This document shows, piece after piece, positions 1-9,048 of a stretch of 64,000 nucleotides of DNA. The notes beneath the pieces are model-generated. The model searched no databases, was not told where the DNA came from, and saw only the letters and a program-made list of their open reading frames with translations. The position numbers and the translations under genes are program-made. The stretch's first letter is position 1. Each line of letters begins with the position of its first letter. Origin of the DNA: Tamlana sp038148895 (GTDB lineage Bacteria > Bacteroidota > Bacteroidia > Flavobacteriales > Flavobacteriaceae); assembly GCA_038148895.1 (NCBI GenBank), contig JBBVGQ010000001.1. The stretch is one strand, 5' to 3'.

Positions 1-373
1 CATAACCACTTTTATTGGAGTCAAAATGGGGCGCCACTTTAATGATGGCAACATCATTGTAAAAATCTTCGGTGGGTTCGTCTTTGGTTTTTAAAAAATG
101 GATGACACTTTTGGATGCCAAATCCACACTATCCATTACTCGAATATCATCCTGAATTTCAAATAAATCATGCCCGAGGTTGGAATGAATTTCTTTTAAG
201 ATTTTTATTTCTAAAGCTTCTTCCTTTTTCTTGTCATTCCAGTTGTTGATTTGAAGGGCAATTAAAATACCTATTACAACTAAAACGATTTCGCCTATGG
301 CATACAACAAATATTTGTTGACCCTATTTTCAGATAACAACTTTTGCCTGATTTTTCGAAATAACTTTAGCAT
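1..373 (-). CDS. DUF6090 family membrane protein (partial, C-terminus outside window)
   Basis: The frame opens with ATG at 373 and runs off the left edge, leaving about 124 codons. The N-terminus is a basic stretch (MLKLFRKIRQKLL) followed by one hydrophobic segment of the form GEIVLVVIGILIALQINNWN, then a charged helical region. This one-helix signature is what I know as DUF6090, a very common but uncharacterised flavobacterial family. It starts only 3 bases past the stop codon of the DUF389 gene, so the two are probably co-transcribed. Function is unknown; the predicted topology is a membrane anchor with a soluble helical domain. The family call comes from memory of the signature. Confidence 0.75.
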   Translation of the reverse strand, partial: MLKLFRKIRQKLLSENRVNKYLLYAIGEIVLVVIGILIALQINNWNDKKKEEALEIKILKEIHSNLGHDLFEIQDDIRVMDSVDLASKSVIHFLKTKDEPTEDFYNDVAIIKVAPHFDSNKSGY

Positions 374-376
374 CAA

Positions 377-1846
377 TCAATTAACACGCTTTACCACCAA
401 CGTATCTAAATCTAATTTTAATTTCAGCCATTTTTCAATTTTTTCTGTGTTCTTTTTTCTAAAGTCTTCTTTAGTTAAAGAATCAACCCATTTAACCGAA
501 AAAACCGAAACCGTGTCCATTTTGGAGAAATTTGAATTAATGACATTGGCATAAGACAACTGTTCTACCGTTTCATAATTTACCTTTACTTCCTTGGTAA
601 GTTCATCAAAATCAATATAATTTTTCTCCAGTTTTGAAAGCTGCCTAACCTTATTTTCCAAAAAGGCTATTTTTTGGGTTTGCGATAATAAGTCGAGGGA
701 ATCTCTAGTACGCAACTCTTCCATATACCTAAAATTATCTAAATTTTTAGATTGGTTCTGGTTAACAATAAGCTTTGTATTTACAAGGGCACTGTACCCC
801 TTCATATCGCTTTGCAAAAGGGCTATTGTAGATTCGGGTATTTCATCCAAACCAAACGTGTTTAGCTCTATAACTGAATTATCCTTATCAATGTATTTAT
901 AAGTAGCATTCTTTTTTAAATACTCTGCATGGGGCAGGGCGGCCAATTCCTTTTCAACAAAATTACTGGCATCTCTTGAAAAATTACTTTCGTTTAGTAC
1001 TTGAATGAATGTCCACACCGCTGGAACCATTACCACAATGGCAATAATTGTAGCGAATTTGGATATGCGTCTTCGTTTGGCAGAGTTCGCATATTTAAGC
1101 ATCGGGAATCGCAACACCTTTAACACGATAAATGTTGCCATAGCGATGAAAATGGTATTGATGGTAAAGAGGTACATGGCCCCTAAAAAGTAGTCAAACT
1201 TACCCTTTGCTAAACCATAACCCGCCGTACATAAGGGTGGCATTAAAGCGGTTGCAATGGCCACACCAAAAATAACCGACGCAATTGTACCCCGCTTAGT
1301 TCGCGCAATAATTAGTGCCAAACCACCAAAAAATGCAATTAATACATCACGGATGTCTGGCTTAACCCTACCTAAAAGTTCTGAAGTATCTTCACTTAAC
1401 GGAAACAACCAAAAAAACAAAAATGCTGTCAATAAACTCAGTGAAATCATAGTCGCTAAATTGATTAACGACTTTCTAAGAGTATCAATATCATTAATGG
1501 CAATAGAAAGACCAACGCCTAAAATAGGCCCCATTAACGGAGAAATTAACATGGCACCAATGACGACAGCTGTAGAGTTAGCGTTCAATCCAATAGATGC
1601 CACAAAGATGGAACAGACCAAAATCCAGGCTGTTGCTCCTTTAAAAGGTATATCGCCCTTTATGGCCAATATGGTAGCATCTCTATCGGTGTCCTCCCGA
1701 AAATCCAAGAGTTCACTTAAAAACTTTTTGACGCTGGCAAATAAGCCCCGTGCCTCCTTTTTTATTTCCTCTTTAGATTTCTCGACGTTTACTTCTTGTC
1801 TAACTTCCTCATCCTCTGAAAAGTTAAACTTATTTTCTTCGCTCAT
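377..1846 (-). CDS. DUF389 domain-containing integral membrane protein
   Basis: A protein of 489 residues. An acidic N-terminal tail of about 60 residues precedes a block of hydrophobic helices at roughly residues 70-290. That block carries motifs such as AVVIGAMLISPLMGPILGVG and ATALMPPLCTAGYG, typical of DUF389 membrane proteins. The C-terminal 200 residues are soluble and helical/charged. The family has no established biochemical role; the conserved Gly/Pro-rich helices suggest a channel or transporter, which is inference. The gene lies between mannose-1-phosphate guanylyltransferase (2-base gap) and the DUF6090 gene, all on the minus strand and probably in one transcript. Confidence 0.85.
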   Translation of the reverse strand: MSEENKFNFSEDEEVRQEVNVEKSKEEIKKEARGLFASVKKFLSELLDFREDTDRDATILAIKGDIPFKGATAWILVCSIFVASIGLNANSTAVVIGAMLISPLMGPILGVGLSIAINDIDTLRKSLINLATMISLSLLTAFLFFWLFPLSEDTSELLGRVKPDIRDVLIAFFGGLALIIARTKRGTIASVIFGVAIATALMPPLCTAGYGLAKGKFDYFLGAMYLFTINTIFIAMATFIVLKVLRFPMLKYANSAKRRRISKFATIIAIVVMVPAVWTFIQVLNESNFSRDASNFVEKELAALPHAEYLKKNATYKYIDKDNSVIELNTFGLDEIPESTIALLQSDMKGYSALVNTKLIVNQNQSKNLDNFRYMEELRTRDSLDLLSQTQKIAFLENKVRQLSKLEKNYIDFDELTKEVKVNYETVEQLSYANVINSNFSKMDTVSVFSVKWVDSLTKEDFRKKNTEKIEKWLKLKLDLDTLVVKRVN

Positions 1847-1848
1847 AA

Positions 1849-2928
1849 TTAACCGTATTGCTCTCCAAACTTGTCCTTAACCTTCTGGAGGGTTTTCTTA
1901 ATATCTTGTTCTTTTGCCTTAGGAAAGATAAGCAAAACTTCGTCTTTGTCAACAATAATATAATCTTTGATGCCATCAACCACCACAATTTTATCCTTTT
2001 TAGTTCGTATCATATTGCCTGAGGCATCTTCGGTTAAAGTTCTGGCATTTACAACAGCATTCCCGTTTTCATTTTTATCCAATTTATCATAAAGGCTTCC
2101 CCAAGTTCCCAAATCATTCCAGTCGAATTCGGCTGCGATAACAAATACGTTGTTCGATTTTTCCATAATGGCATAATCAACCGAAATATTTTCAGCATTC
2201 GGATAATTTTCTTTAATGAATGCATCTTCCTTATTTGTGTTATAGACTGAAATTCCTGCTTCAAAATGTTTGTACAAAGCGGGTTGGTTGCTCATAAAAG
2301 CTTTCACCACACTATTCACACTCCACATAAAAATTCCGGCATTCCACAAAAAGTTTCCTTGGGCAATAAACTCTTTTGCGGTTTCATAATCTGGTTTTTC
2401 CCTGAATTGGTTTACCGATTTTATGGTTTCGGTAGAAGTTTTATCAAACTCAATGTATCCATACCCCGTATTTGGGAATGTTGGCTGTATGCCAAGAGTC
2501 ATCAACGCATCATTTTTTGAACAAAATTCGAACGCTTGTTTTACATTTTTGGAAAAGGTTTGCTCGTCTTCAATCCAATGGTCGCTTGGCGCTACTATCA
2601 TAACCGCATCAGGATTTTCCTTTTGGATTTTTAATGAAGCATATAAAATACATGGTGCCGTATTTCGCATAGCTGGCTCCAAAACCACCTGCTTTTGCGT
2701 TACATCAGGTAGTTGCACCAAAACCAAATCATTGTAACGTTCATTGGTTAGTATGTAGATGTTCTCTTTTGGAATGAGATGGGCTAAACGGTAAAACGTT
2801 TTTTGTATCAAGGTGTCGCCAGTTCCCAACATATCATGAAATTGCTTTGGAAAATCTTGTGTGCTAACTGGCCAAAATCTAGACCCTACCCCTCCTGCCA
2901 TTAATATGGCGTAATAATTTTTATTCAT
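1849..2928 (-). CDS. manC: mannose-1-phosphate guanylyltransferase
   Basis: Converts mannose-1-phosphate and GTP into GDP-mannose, the activated sugar for polysaccharide and glycoprotein assembly. The nucleotidyltransferase signature is at the N-terminus: MAGGVGSRFWP followed by a PKQF motif. Further blocks include APSDHWI and FNEWNDLGTWGS-like sequence (seen as FDWNDLGTWGSLY). At 359 residues it is the monofunctional form and lacks the C-terminal cupin isomerase domain of bifunctional ManC/AlgA proteins. It overlaps no neighbour: the SprT-like gene ends 4 bases upstream and DUF389 starts 2 bases downstream, so the cluster looks like one operon. The enzyme call is firm; the symbol is by family. 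Confidence 0.93.
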   Translation of the reverse strand: MNKNYYAILMAGGVGSRFWPVSTQDFPKQFHDMLGTGDTLIQKTFYRLAHLIPKENIYILTNERYNDLVLVQLPDVTQKQVVLEPAMRNTAPCILYASLKIQKENPDAVMIVAPSDHWIEDEQTFSKNVKQAFEFCSKNDALMTLGIQPTFPNTGYGYIEFDKTSTETIKSVNQFREKPDYETAKEFIAQGNFLWNAGIFMWSVNSVVKAFMSNQPALYKHFEAGISVYNTNKEDAFIKENYPNAENISVDYAIMEKSNNVFVIAAEFDWNDLGTWGSLYDKLDKNENGNAVVNARTLTEDASGNMIRTKKDKIVVVDGIKDYIIVDKDEVLLIFPKAKEQDIKKTLQKVKDKFGEQYG

Positions 2929-2932
2929 TTTT

Positions 2933-3529
2933 TTAGTTTATCAATTCTACTTCTGCGTTGGGATTGAACAAATATATTTTTCCTGTTTTAACCTCAACAC
3001 ACTCAAAACGCTTTACACGTTTTTTGCCCATTTTAAAAATTCTGCCGTTATATAATTTAAAATGGCTATCCAAAGGTACTTCAAAAACGTACGTTTTATT
3101 ACTTGGTTCGTCAAATTGCTTTAAAGCTAAGGCTAATGGCGCATCTGTGTCGCTCGATGCTTTTGGATTTCTAAAATGCTTCGCTAATAAAGGTAATAAA
3201 TTATTTGGGAAAACCTCTGGGTTTAAAAAAGGCAGCATCAAACGCTGAAATGTTTTTTTCCATTCCACCCCATGGGGCTTTATAAATCTACCAAAAGCTT
3301 TATAAGCTTCAAAATGAGCTATTTCATGAATAAGGGTAATTAAAAAACGATACTGGTTTAGGTTCGAATTTATGGTTATTTGATGTTTCCCATTGGGCAG
3401 AAGCATATAATCGCCGTGTCGCGTTTTGCGTTCCTTTTTAATTTTCACCACCAAATTATCGTGTTCCAATAAACTTAAAACCAGGGATAATGAGGTCGCT
3501 GGGATGTAATTTTGAAGTTGTTTTTGCAT
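2933..3529 (-). CDS. SprT-like zinc metalloprotease-fold protein
   Basis: A protein of 198 residues with the metal-binding helix HEIAH (His68, Glu69, His72) in the context LITLIHEIAHFEAY, characteristic of SprT-like/SPRTN zincin folds. The C-terminal part (GRIFKMGKKRVKRFECVE) is a small beta-rich domain found in bacterial SprT-like proteins. In eukaryotes SPRTN cleaves DNA-protein crosslinks; the bacterial homologues are essentially unstudied, so substrate and role are unknown. It is the first gene of a minus-strand run continuing into manC and DUF389. It faces the YdeI-like gene across a 92-base divergent intergenic region. Confidence 0.82.
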   Translation of the reverse strand: MQKQLQNYIPATSLSLVLSLLEHDNLVVKIKKERKTRHGDYMLLPNGKHQITINSNLNQYRFLITLIHEIAHFEAYKAFGRFIKPHGVEWKKTFQRLMLPFLNPEVFPNNLLPLLAKHFRNPKASSDTDAPLALALKQFDEPSNKTYVFEVPLDSHFKLYNGRIFKMGKKRVKRFECVEVKTGKIYLFNPNAEVELIN

Positions 3530-3621
3530 TACCGCTAAAATAAAGGTTTTACAACAAAGACAAACTTGACTTTGTGTGAAAAAATGTTGAAATTCGTTAG
3601 AAATAAAACAAACTATACATT

Positions 3622-4260
3622 ATGACCCAAAGTGTAGAAGAATATTTAGCTAGAGGCTGCGGTCGCTGTTCACTTGGTGGAACACCAGATTGCAAAGTCC
3701 ACACATGGATAAACGAATTGGAACTGTTAAGACACATGGTATTGCAATGTGGTTTAACCGAGGAATGTAAGTGGGGCATGCCTACTTATACCTTTAATGG
3801 AAAAAATGTACTCATGATTAGTGCTTTTAAAAACCATTGCTCTATTAGTTTTTTTAAAGGTGCTTTATTGGATGACACCAAAAATATTTTGGACAAACCT
3901 GGAGAGAATTCCCAAGCCGTGCGCTTGATTAAATTTACTGATAGCAAACAAATAAAAACCTTAGAAGGAAACATTAAAGCTTATATTTATGAGTCCATTG
4001 AAATAGAAAAAGCAGGACTGAACGTTGAATTTAAAAAGAACCCCGAACCCATACCCGAAGAATTGGAACAAAAATTTGATGAAGACCCAACGCTAAAATC
4101 AACCTTTGAGGCACTAACTCCGGGAAGACAACGAGGTTACATTTTATATTTTTCAGCACCCAAACAAGCCAAAACACGAGCGAACAGAATTGAAAATTGC
4201 ATACCCAAAATTTTAAATGGCGAAGGGTTGCATGATAAATATAAGGCCAGAAAAAAATAA
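3622..4260 (+). CDS. YdeI/DUF1801-type protein with Cys-rich N-terminus
   Basis: A protein of 212 residues. The middle resembles the DUF1801/YdhG fold (LTEECKWGMPTYTFNGKNVLMISAFKN). The C-terminus resembles the YdeI/OmpD-associated helix-turn-helix-like region (LTPGRQRGYILYFSAPKQAKTR), whose family has been linked to bacteriocin or peptide tolerance. The N-terminus has a compact Cys set (ARGCGRCSLGGTPDCKVHTW; Cys14, Cys17, Cys24, His27) that could bind a metal; this is inference. The gene is monocistronic, divergent from the SprT-like gene, and has no clear TAnnTTTG box in the short upstream gap. The exact molecular role is unknown. Confidence 0.72.
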   Translation: MTQSVEEYLARGCGRCSLGGTPDCKVHTWINELELLRHMVLQCGLTEECKWGMPTYTFNGKNVLMISAFKNHCSISFFKGALLDDTKNILDKPGENSQAVRLIKFTDSKQIKTLEGNIKAYIYESIEIEKAGLNVEFKKNPEPIPEELEQKFDEDPTLKSTFEALTPGRQRGYILYFSAPKQAKTRANRIENCIPKILNGEGLHDKYKARKK

Positions 4261-4325
4261 TACTTTTTTATGTTGATAATCATTTAGATTAAAAATAAAA
4301 TGAGATATTTCGTACTTCTTATTTT

Positions 4326-4904
4326 ATGCACATGGTATCAAAACTTAACTGCTTATTTATCTCTATAATATTCACCGTATTATTAGTTAACAACATCACA
4401 GCTCAGCCTCAAAAGGGTAATTTCATCAATGCCAATATTGGTCTTGGAGTAAGTGTTCCATATGATGATTACGAAATTGCGGGCTCAGGTTTTTATATTC
4501 AAGGAGAATATGTTTTAGGATTAAAAACATGGTTTGGTTTAAGACCATACGCCGGATTCATCACCACATCGCCAAATGAAGATGTAACTTCAGAAAATTT
4601 AAGGGCATTTGAAGTAACCTCTAGTGCCTTTCTGTTGGGAACCAAGGCAAGAATTGTTGCCCCAATACCTTGGATAGCTCCTTATGTTGAAATTGGCATT
4701 GGAGCTTCAATTGGTTCGTTCACAACCTATACTCCCGATACCAACAAAGAAGCTAAGGGATTATTATACCACATACCTTTTACTATTGGGTTAGCCTTGG
4801 GCCCAAAACACAATGTTGAAGTTGCTTTTGTTTACTTCGTTCACCCAACCGTGGAACATGTTAATGGTGCAGCGGCTTTGGGCTTATCCTTTCCTTTAAA
4901 TTAA
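4326..4904 (+). CDS. small outer-membrane beta-barrel-like protein, hypothetical
   Basis: A protein of 192 residues starting with a signal peptide that ends near NNITAQ. The rest alternates polar and hydrophobic residues with many glycines and aromatics (NANIGLGVSVPYDDYEI, LRPYAGFIT, PYVEIGIGASIG), the usual look of an 8-stranded OmpA/OmpX-like barrel. It ends with a strand-like LGLSFPLN. I recognise no specific family. An in-frame ATG two codons further in could also serve as the start. It is followed by the severed SDR gene tail and then by the large T9SS protein on the opposite strand. Confidence 0.6.
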   Translation: MHMVSKLNCLFISIIFTVLLVNNITAQPQKGNFINANIGLGVSVPYDDYEIAGSGFYIQGEYVLGLKTWFGLRPYAGFITTSPNEDVTSENLRAFEVTSSAFLLGTKARIVAPIPWIAPYVEIGIGASIGSFTTYTPDTNKEAKGLLYHIPFTIGLALGPKHNVEVAFVYFVHPTVEHVNGAAALGLSFPLN

Positions 4905-4911
4905 AACGATA

Positions 4912-5004
4912 TCAAGGGGTAGAATTTGAAACCTGTAACAATTTGCCGTTGTAGTAGTTGTTCCAGGTTAGTGAAAAAATGAAATATACTTGCTTAGGAT
5001 TCAT
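4912..5004 (-). pseudogene. severed 3' end of an SDR gene (relic copy of the gene at 8365)
   Basis: Read on the minus strand, this stretch encodes the last ~21 codons of the intact SDR gene at 8365-9048 (FSLTWNNYYNGKLLQVSN and on to a stop). Over 4915-4977 against 8368-8430 I count 55 of 63 identical bases, and 6 of the 8 differences are synonymous third-position changes. The relic ends in TGA while the intact gene ends in TAA. A 30-codon frame with an ATG at 5004 remains open, but similarity fades past codon ~21 from the stop, so the rest of the gene is missing. The intact gene and the relic bracket the 5047-8289 surface-protein gene as direct repeats. Expression as a peptide is possible but there is no evidence for it. 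Confidence 0.68.
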
Positions 5005-5046
5005 GATGAAAAACAAAGTCTTTAATAATGCACTTTTTTAGTCGCA

Positions 5047-8000
5047 TTATATCTTCAGAGCAAAATGACCTGAAAATTTGTAGTTGTCATCAAGCGTAAC
5101 CGTAAACCAATAATCTGCTGCAGACATTTTTTTACCGTTAAAAGTACCATCCCAGCCTTCATTCTTTGCAAAAATTTGCTTCAGTAGTTTACCATATCTA
5201 TCATAAATGCGTATTTGGGCGTTTGGAAATTCGGAGACACCTCTTATTTGCCAAAAATCGTTGATTCCGTCGCCGTTTGGTGTAAAATACTTTGGATAAT
5301 CTATCACAACGACTTTTTTTGAATCTTCCCCACAGCCTTTTTTATCCCGAACGTAGGCTGTGTATATACCCCCAATAAGATTTTCAAACAAATTATCGTT
5401 TTTATAATCTAGTCCATTAATTGAATATTCAAAATCACCATCCCCAGAAGCTATAATTTTTATAAAATTATCATCGGACAGTTCTTTGTATTCAACATCA
5501 GTAATTTTTGGAAGTTCTGAACGTATTAATTCAAAATTGAAACTGTTTTCGCATTGTACTCCGTTTTTGATTTCTCCAACGGTTAAAACATAATTTCCTG
5601 CCTCGACCAAATCAGCTTTATTAATATTTGAAATAACTGTTCCATCTTGATATTCCAAATTATATGTATCAAAATCCTCAGGAAAGCCTAAGTGCATCGA
5701 AGGTTCCAAATTGCATAAAAAATACTTTTCATCAATATTGACAAAGGGCAATTCATTTACAATTAAATCAAAATTGGTTTCAGAATAACATAGATTGTTC
5801 AATGCGTTTTCAACACGGACATAAATGGTTTGAATCCACGACTGAGAGTTTTTGAAGTTGATTGGCAATGGACTAGGCAACGAATTTCCATTAGCATCAA
5901 AATAAAAAATACTGAGTCCGTTCTGGTTGCCTATAAGTTGGCTTTCAATTAAAGATGTGTCAAAGCTTCCAAACCCATCGCCCTCATCGCAGGCATAAAT
6001 TGAATCAGGTTTACCTATTCTAGGTTGCGCCGCAGTATTTAAAACTAAAGATGTTTCAACATAACAGGTCGTTACCGGATTAGTTACTCTAACAGTAATG
6101 ATTTCTTGATTTGGTTTTGAGTTAGTAAACGGATTAGGCAGAGGGCCACTGAGCATATCACCATTGGAATTATAAAAAGACACTTCCATACCTGTTTGAT
6201 TGCCCAAAACTTCAGCCTCGACATTAGATGTATCAAAATATTCCGAAATACCATCATTATTATCATCGCACCCCACTAGTTCGGTCAACGGACTTGCTAT
6301 TGGCAAAGGATTTACTTTCAATTTAAATGTTGTTTCGTTATTACAACCTGTTGAAGTATTTGTGGCGCGAACCGTTATAATCTCTTCGTTTGCAACCAAA
6401 TTTTCAACAGTGTTTAAAGGTTCTTGTATTTGCTGACCATTTTCATAGAAGAACACAATATCAATTCCCGAATTACCTCCAATTAAATCGTCCTTCACCC
6501 GCTGTAAATCAAAAAAAGCAAAGCCATTGGTTTGGCTTTCACAAACTATCAAATCTGCTATTTCAGATAAATTAGGTAATGGGTTTACAATTAAATCGAA
6601 TGTAATTTCAGAATAGCAGCAAGGGTTGTCGGTATGTGCCACACGTACTGTAATAGTTTCTGTGTTCGCAACCGTATTAGCAAAAGGATTTGGTAATTCG
6701 TTATATGTGTTCCCTGAACCATCAATGTAAGTAACCAACTTATCTGTTTGCCCACCTAAAATTTGTTGCTGAACTGTAGAAACATCAAAAGACGAAGAAA
6801 AACCTGTAGCGAAATTATCTTCACATGCATAAATATTGTTAATTCCATATGCGTTTGGAGGTTCTTTAACATGTATTGTTTCTGTTAACACTTCAGTTAT
6901 GCCATTAATGCCCTTTACAGTAGCTGTTATGGTATAAATTCCATCCTCTGAAAAATCATGAAAAGGCGACACATCTGTTGAGGTATTTGTTACACCTGAA
7001 GCTGGATCTCCAAAATTCCAAACTACTGATGCTACATCTTCCTTCTTTTCAACACTGAATTCCTTTAAAAACTCTGAACAAATATTGGATATATTCATTT
7101 CGAAATTGTTGGTTACGTGGTTTACATTTCCCGTTACATTGATGTAAAAGCGTGCATCTGGGTAACCATAACTCTCAGTGGTGACAAAATCATACAGCCT
7201 ACCACCATTAACATTAGCACATCCTTTATACCACGAAACATCGTTATCCTGAAGAGAGCCTCCTGGAAAAATAACTCCATCTCCCCATACTCTTCCTACA
7301 CTGGAAACCACGAGTATTTTTTTTACACTAGCGGCCACAACAACTGGTGGACTAAAATTAAGTGTGAAAATTCTTGTTACATCATTTGAACCACTTATAT
7401 AGGGGATTTGGATTGTCTCACTACTCCCTAATAGATTAGTTTCTGAAAAAGAATCTGGAAAATTTTCATCAACTTCATAAATATTAAAAGTTATCGTTGC
7501 CCCACCTCCTGTACTCGATATACCTATTTGACCAGAATTAACAATAAATTCTTCATTAATCGATATACCAAAATCTTCCATATCGAAAAGTCTAGCCCAC
7601 GATTGTTCTGCTGAAGAACAAGAATGAAAATTAGTCCTGACAACGACATCACAAACATTATGCGTTAAAGTAGTCACAGCACCCAAACTCTTGTTATTAA
7701 ATTTCTCTCCCGTAACATTAATAAAAAAATTAGCATTTGGCACTGGGTCAGCTAAATCTATTGTTGATATATAATTGTAATATTCCCTACAACCACTAAA
7801 CCAAGAGACATCATTGTCTTCTTCTGTCCCCGCGATTATAAATTCTCTATAATCAGGATTGTATGGGTCACTGTCTTGAGATACCACAACCAAGATTTTT
7901 TCTACACCAGCAGGAATAACAATTGGTGTCTGGAAAACTATTTCAACTATTTCTGGAGTGCTTCCTATTTCTTTCGTAACCACGGTTTCCCCGCCAATAC

Positions 8001-8289
8001 TAATAGGCGAGGAGTTTGGAAATCGGTCATCTATACTTAAAATTCCAAAGCTAACTCTGGCACCATTATATGCATTACTAATAGCTACTTGCCCTGATTT
8101 AATGATAAACTGCTCATTTGTGGTAATTCCAAATTCAGAAAGAGTAAATGCTCTTGCCCAATATTCTTCATATTCACAGTTCATCATTCCAGTATTTATT
8201 GGGGCATTTCCAACATTATGGGTTAAGGTTATTTGAGCCGATAAGTTTAGGCTTGAAATAAGTAACAAAAAAGAAAGAATATTCTTCAT
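5047..8289 (-). CDS. large secreted surface protein with T9SS type B (gliding-associated) sorting domain
   Basis: A protein of 1080 residues. A signal peptide (to about residue 18) is followed by two tandem copies of a ~185-residue module at roughly 19-201 and 204-392. Each module starts with TLTHNV, contains a WAR-[AL]F block, and ends with DNDVSW...GC and FINVTG-type strands. A PKD-like domain (VVWNFGDPASG) lies near 395-475. Five ~85-100 residue repeats follow at about 480-925, each with an Ile/Val-Cys-Asp/Glu start, a mid Gly-Asn/Gly-Gln turn and an EIITVR strand. The C-terminus, about 998-1080, starts FTPNGDGINDFW and contains IYDRYGKLLKQI and GWDGTFNGK, which is the T9SS type B domain. 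The product is predicted to be exported by T9SS and held at the cell surface, perhaps in adhesion. No catalytic domain was recognised. Direct repeats of SDR sequence flank it. Confidence 0.85.
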   Translation of the reverse strand: MKNILSFLLLISSLNLSAQITLTHNVGNAPINTGMMNCEYEEYWARAFTLSEFGITTNEQFIIKSGQVAISNAYNGARVSFGILSIDDRFPNSSPISIGGETVVTKEIGSTPEIVEIVFQTPIVIPAGVEKILVVVSQDSDPYNPDYREFIIAGTEEDNDVSWFSGCREYYNYISTIDLADPVPNANFFINVTGEKFNNKSLGAVTTLTHNVCDVVVRTNFHSCSSAEQSWARLFDMEDFGISINEEFIVNSGQIGISSTGGGATITFNIYEVDENFPDSFSETNLLGSSETIQIPYISGSNDVTRIFTLNFSPPVVVAASVKKILVVSSVGRVWGDGVIFPGGSLQDNDVSWYKGCANVNGGRLYDFVTTESYGYPDARFYINVTGNVNHVTNNFEMNISNICSEFLKEFSVEKKEDVASVVWNFGDPASGVTNTSTDVSPFHDFSEDGIYTITATVKGINGITEVLTETIHVKEPPNAYGINNIYACEDNFATGFSSSFDVSTVQQQILGGQTDKLVTYIDGSGNTYNELPNPFANTVANTETITVRVAHTDNPCCYSEITFDLIVNPLPNLSEIADLIVCESQTNGFAFFDLQRVKDDLIGGNSGIDIVFFYENGQQIQEPLNTVENLVANEEIITVRATNTSTGCNNETTFKLKVNPLPIASPLTELVGCDDNNDGISEYFDTSNVEAEVLGNQTGMEVSFYNSNGDMLSGPLPNPFTNSKPNQEIITVRVTNPVTTCYVETSLVLNTAAQPRIGKPDSIYACDEGDGFGSFDTSLIESQLIGNQNGLSIFYFDANGNSLPSPLPINFKNSQSWIQTIYVRVENALNNLCYSETNFDLIVNELPFVNIDEKYFLCNLEPSMHLGFPEDFDTYNLEYQDGTVISNINKADLVEAGNYVLTVGEIKNGVQCENSFNFELIRSELPKITDVEYKELSDDNFIKIIASGDGDFEYSINGLDYKNDNLFENLIGGIYTAYVRDKKGCGEDSKKVVVIDYPKYFTPNGDGINDFWQIRGVSEFPNAQIRIYDRYGKLLKQIFAKNEGWDGTFNGKKMSAADYWFTVTLDDNYKFSGHFALKI

Positions 8290-8364
8290 TCGAGCTAAAA
8301 TAAAAAAAGTTCTGAAAATTAATTCTCGTTTTCCGTCTTAATACTAAAAAAAACGCTAAAACAA

Positions 8365-9048
8365 TTAAGGCGTAGAATTTGAAACCTGCAACAACTTTCC
8401 GTTGTAGTATTTGTTCCCCGTTAGCGAAAAGTTAAAGATATATTCAGCCATCTCTGAGGCCGTTGTTGTGGCTTGATAGCCCGGAAAAGCCTCTTGGAGC
8501 ATTTCTGTTTGCACCGCACCTAATGCCAGCACATTAAATGAGATCCCTGATTCTTTGTATTCTTCTGCCAAAAGTTCCGTAAGTGTTATCACTGCCCCTT
8601 TACTGGAACTGTAAGCCGTCAATCCTGGGAATTTCATACTGCCCTGTACACCGCCCATAGAACTTATGGTCACAACATGACTTCCATCAGTCATAAAAGG
8701 CAAAACTGTTCGTGTGAGTTCTGCAACCCCGTAGACATTAGTTTTATAAACTTCTTCAAAGTCTTGCATGGTAATTTCTGAAAAAGGTTTGTTCACCAAT
8801 TTGCCGGCATTATTTATCAGAATATCAACTTGTTTCCAATTTTCGATGATAAACATTTCAACTTTTGAATATGCCCCTTCATCACCCAAATCAAAAGAAA
8901 AACAAGTAACGTTAACCAAATTCAAATCTCGGATTGGCTTTTCATTCCGAGATAGCGCCAATACATTATGTCCTGCTTTTGCAAACAATTGAACTAACTC
9001 GAACCCAATGCCTCTACTTGTTCCTGTTATGATAACGTTTTTACTCAT
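8365..9048 (-). CDS. SDR family NAD(P)-dependent oxidoreductase
   Basis: A protein of 227 residues with the classical short-chain dehydrogenase layout. It has a Rossmann cofactor motif GTSRGIG near residue 8, an NNAG motif (LINNAGKLV), a catalytic Ser in TISSMGG and the YSSSKGA (YxxxK) active site. It is somewhat shorter than typical 240-260 residue family members. The substrate cannot be told from sequence. Its 5' end overlaps the M28 peptidase gene by 8 bases (ATGA-type coupling on the minus strand), so the two are probably co-translated. A diverged partial copy of its 3' end lies 3.4 kb away at 4912-5004. Confidence 0.9.
   Translation of the reverse strand: MSKNVIITGTSRGIGFELVQLFAKAGHNVLALSRNEKPIRDLNLVNVTCFSFDLGDEGAYSKVEMFIIENWKQVDILINNAGKLVNKPFSEITMQDFEEVYKTNVYGVAELTRTVLPFMTDGSHVVTISSMGGVQGSMKFPGLTAYSSSKGAVITLTELLAEEYKESGISFNVLALGAVQTEMLQEAFPGYQATTTASEMAEYIFNFSLTGNKYYNGKLLQVSNSTP

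Noticed and set aside
1257..1880. 207-codon plus-strand open frame opposite DUF389
   Set aside because: Antisense of the membrane-protein gene; low-complexity and no support.
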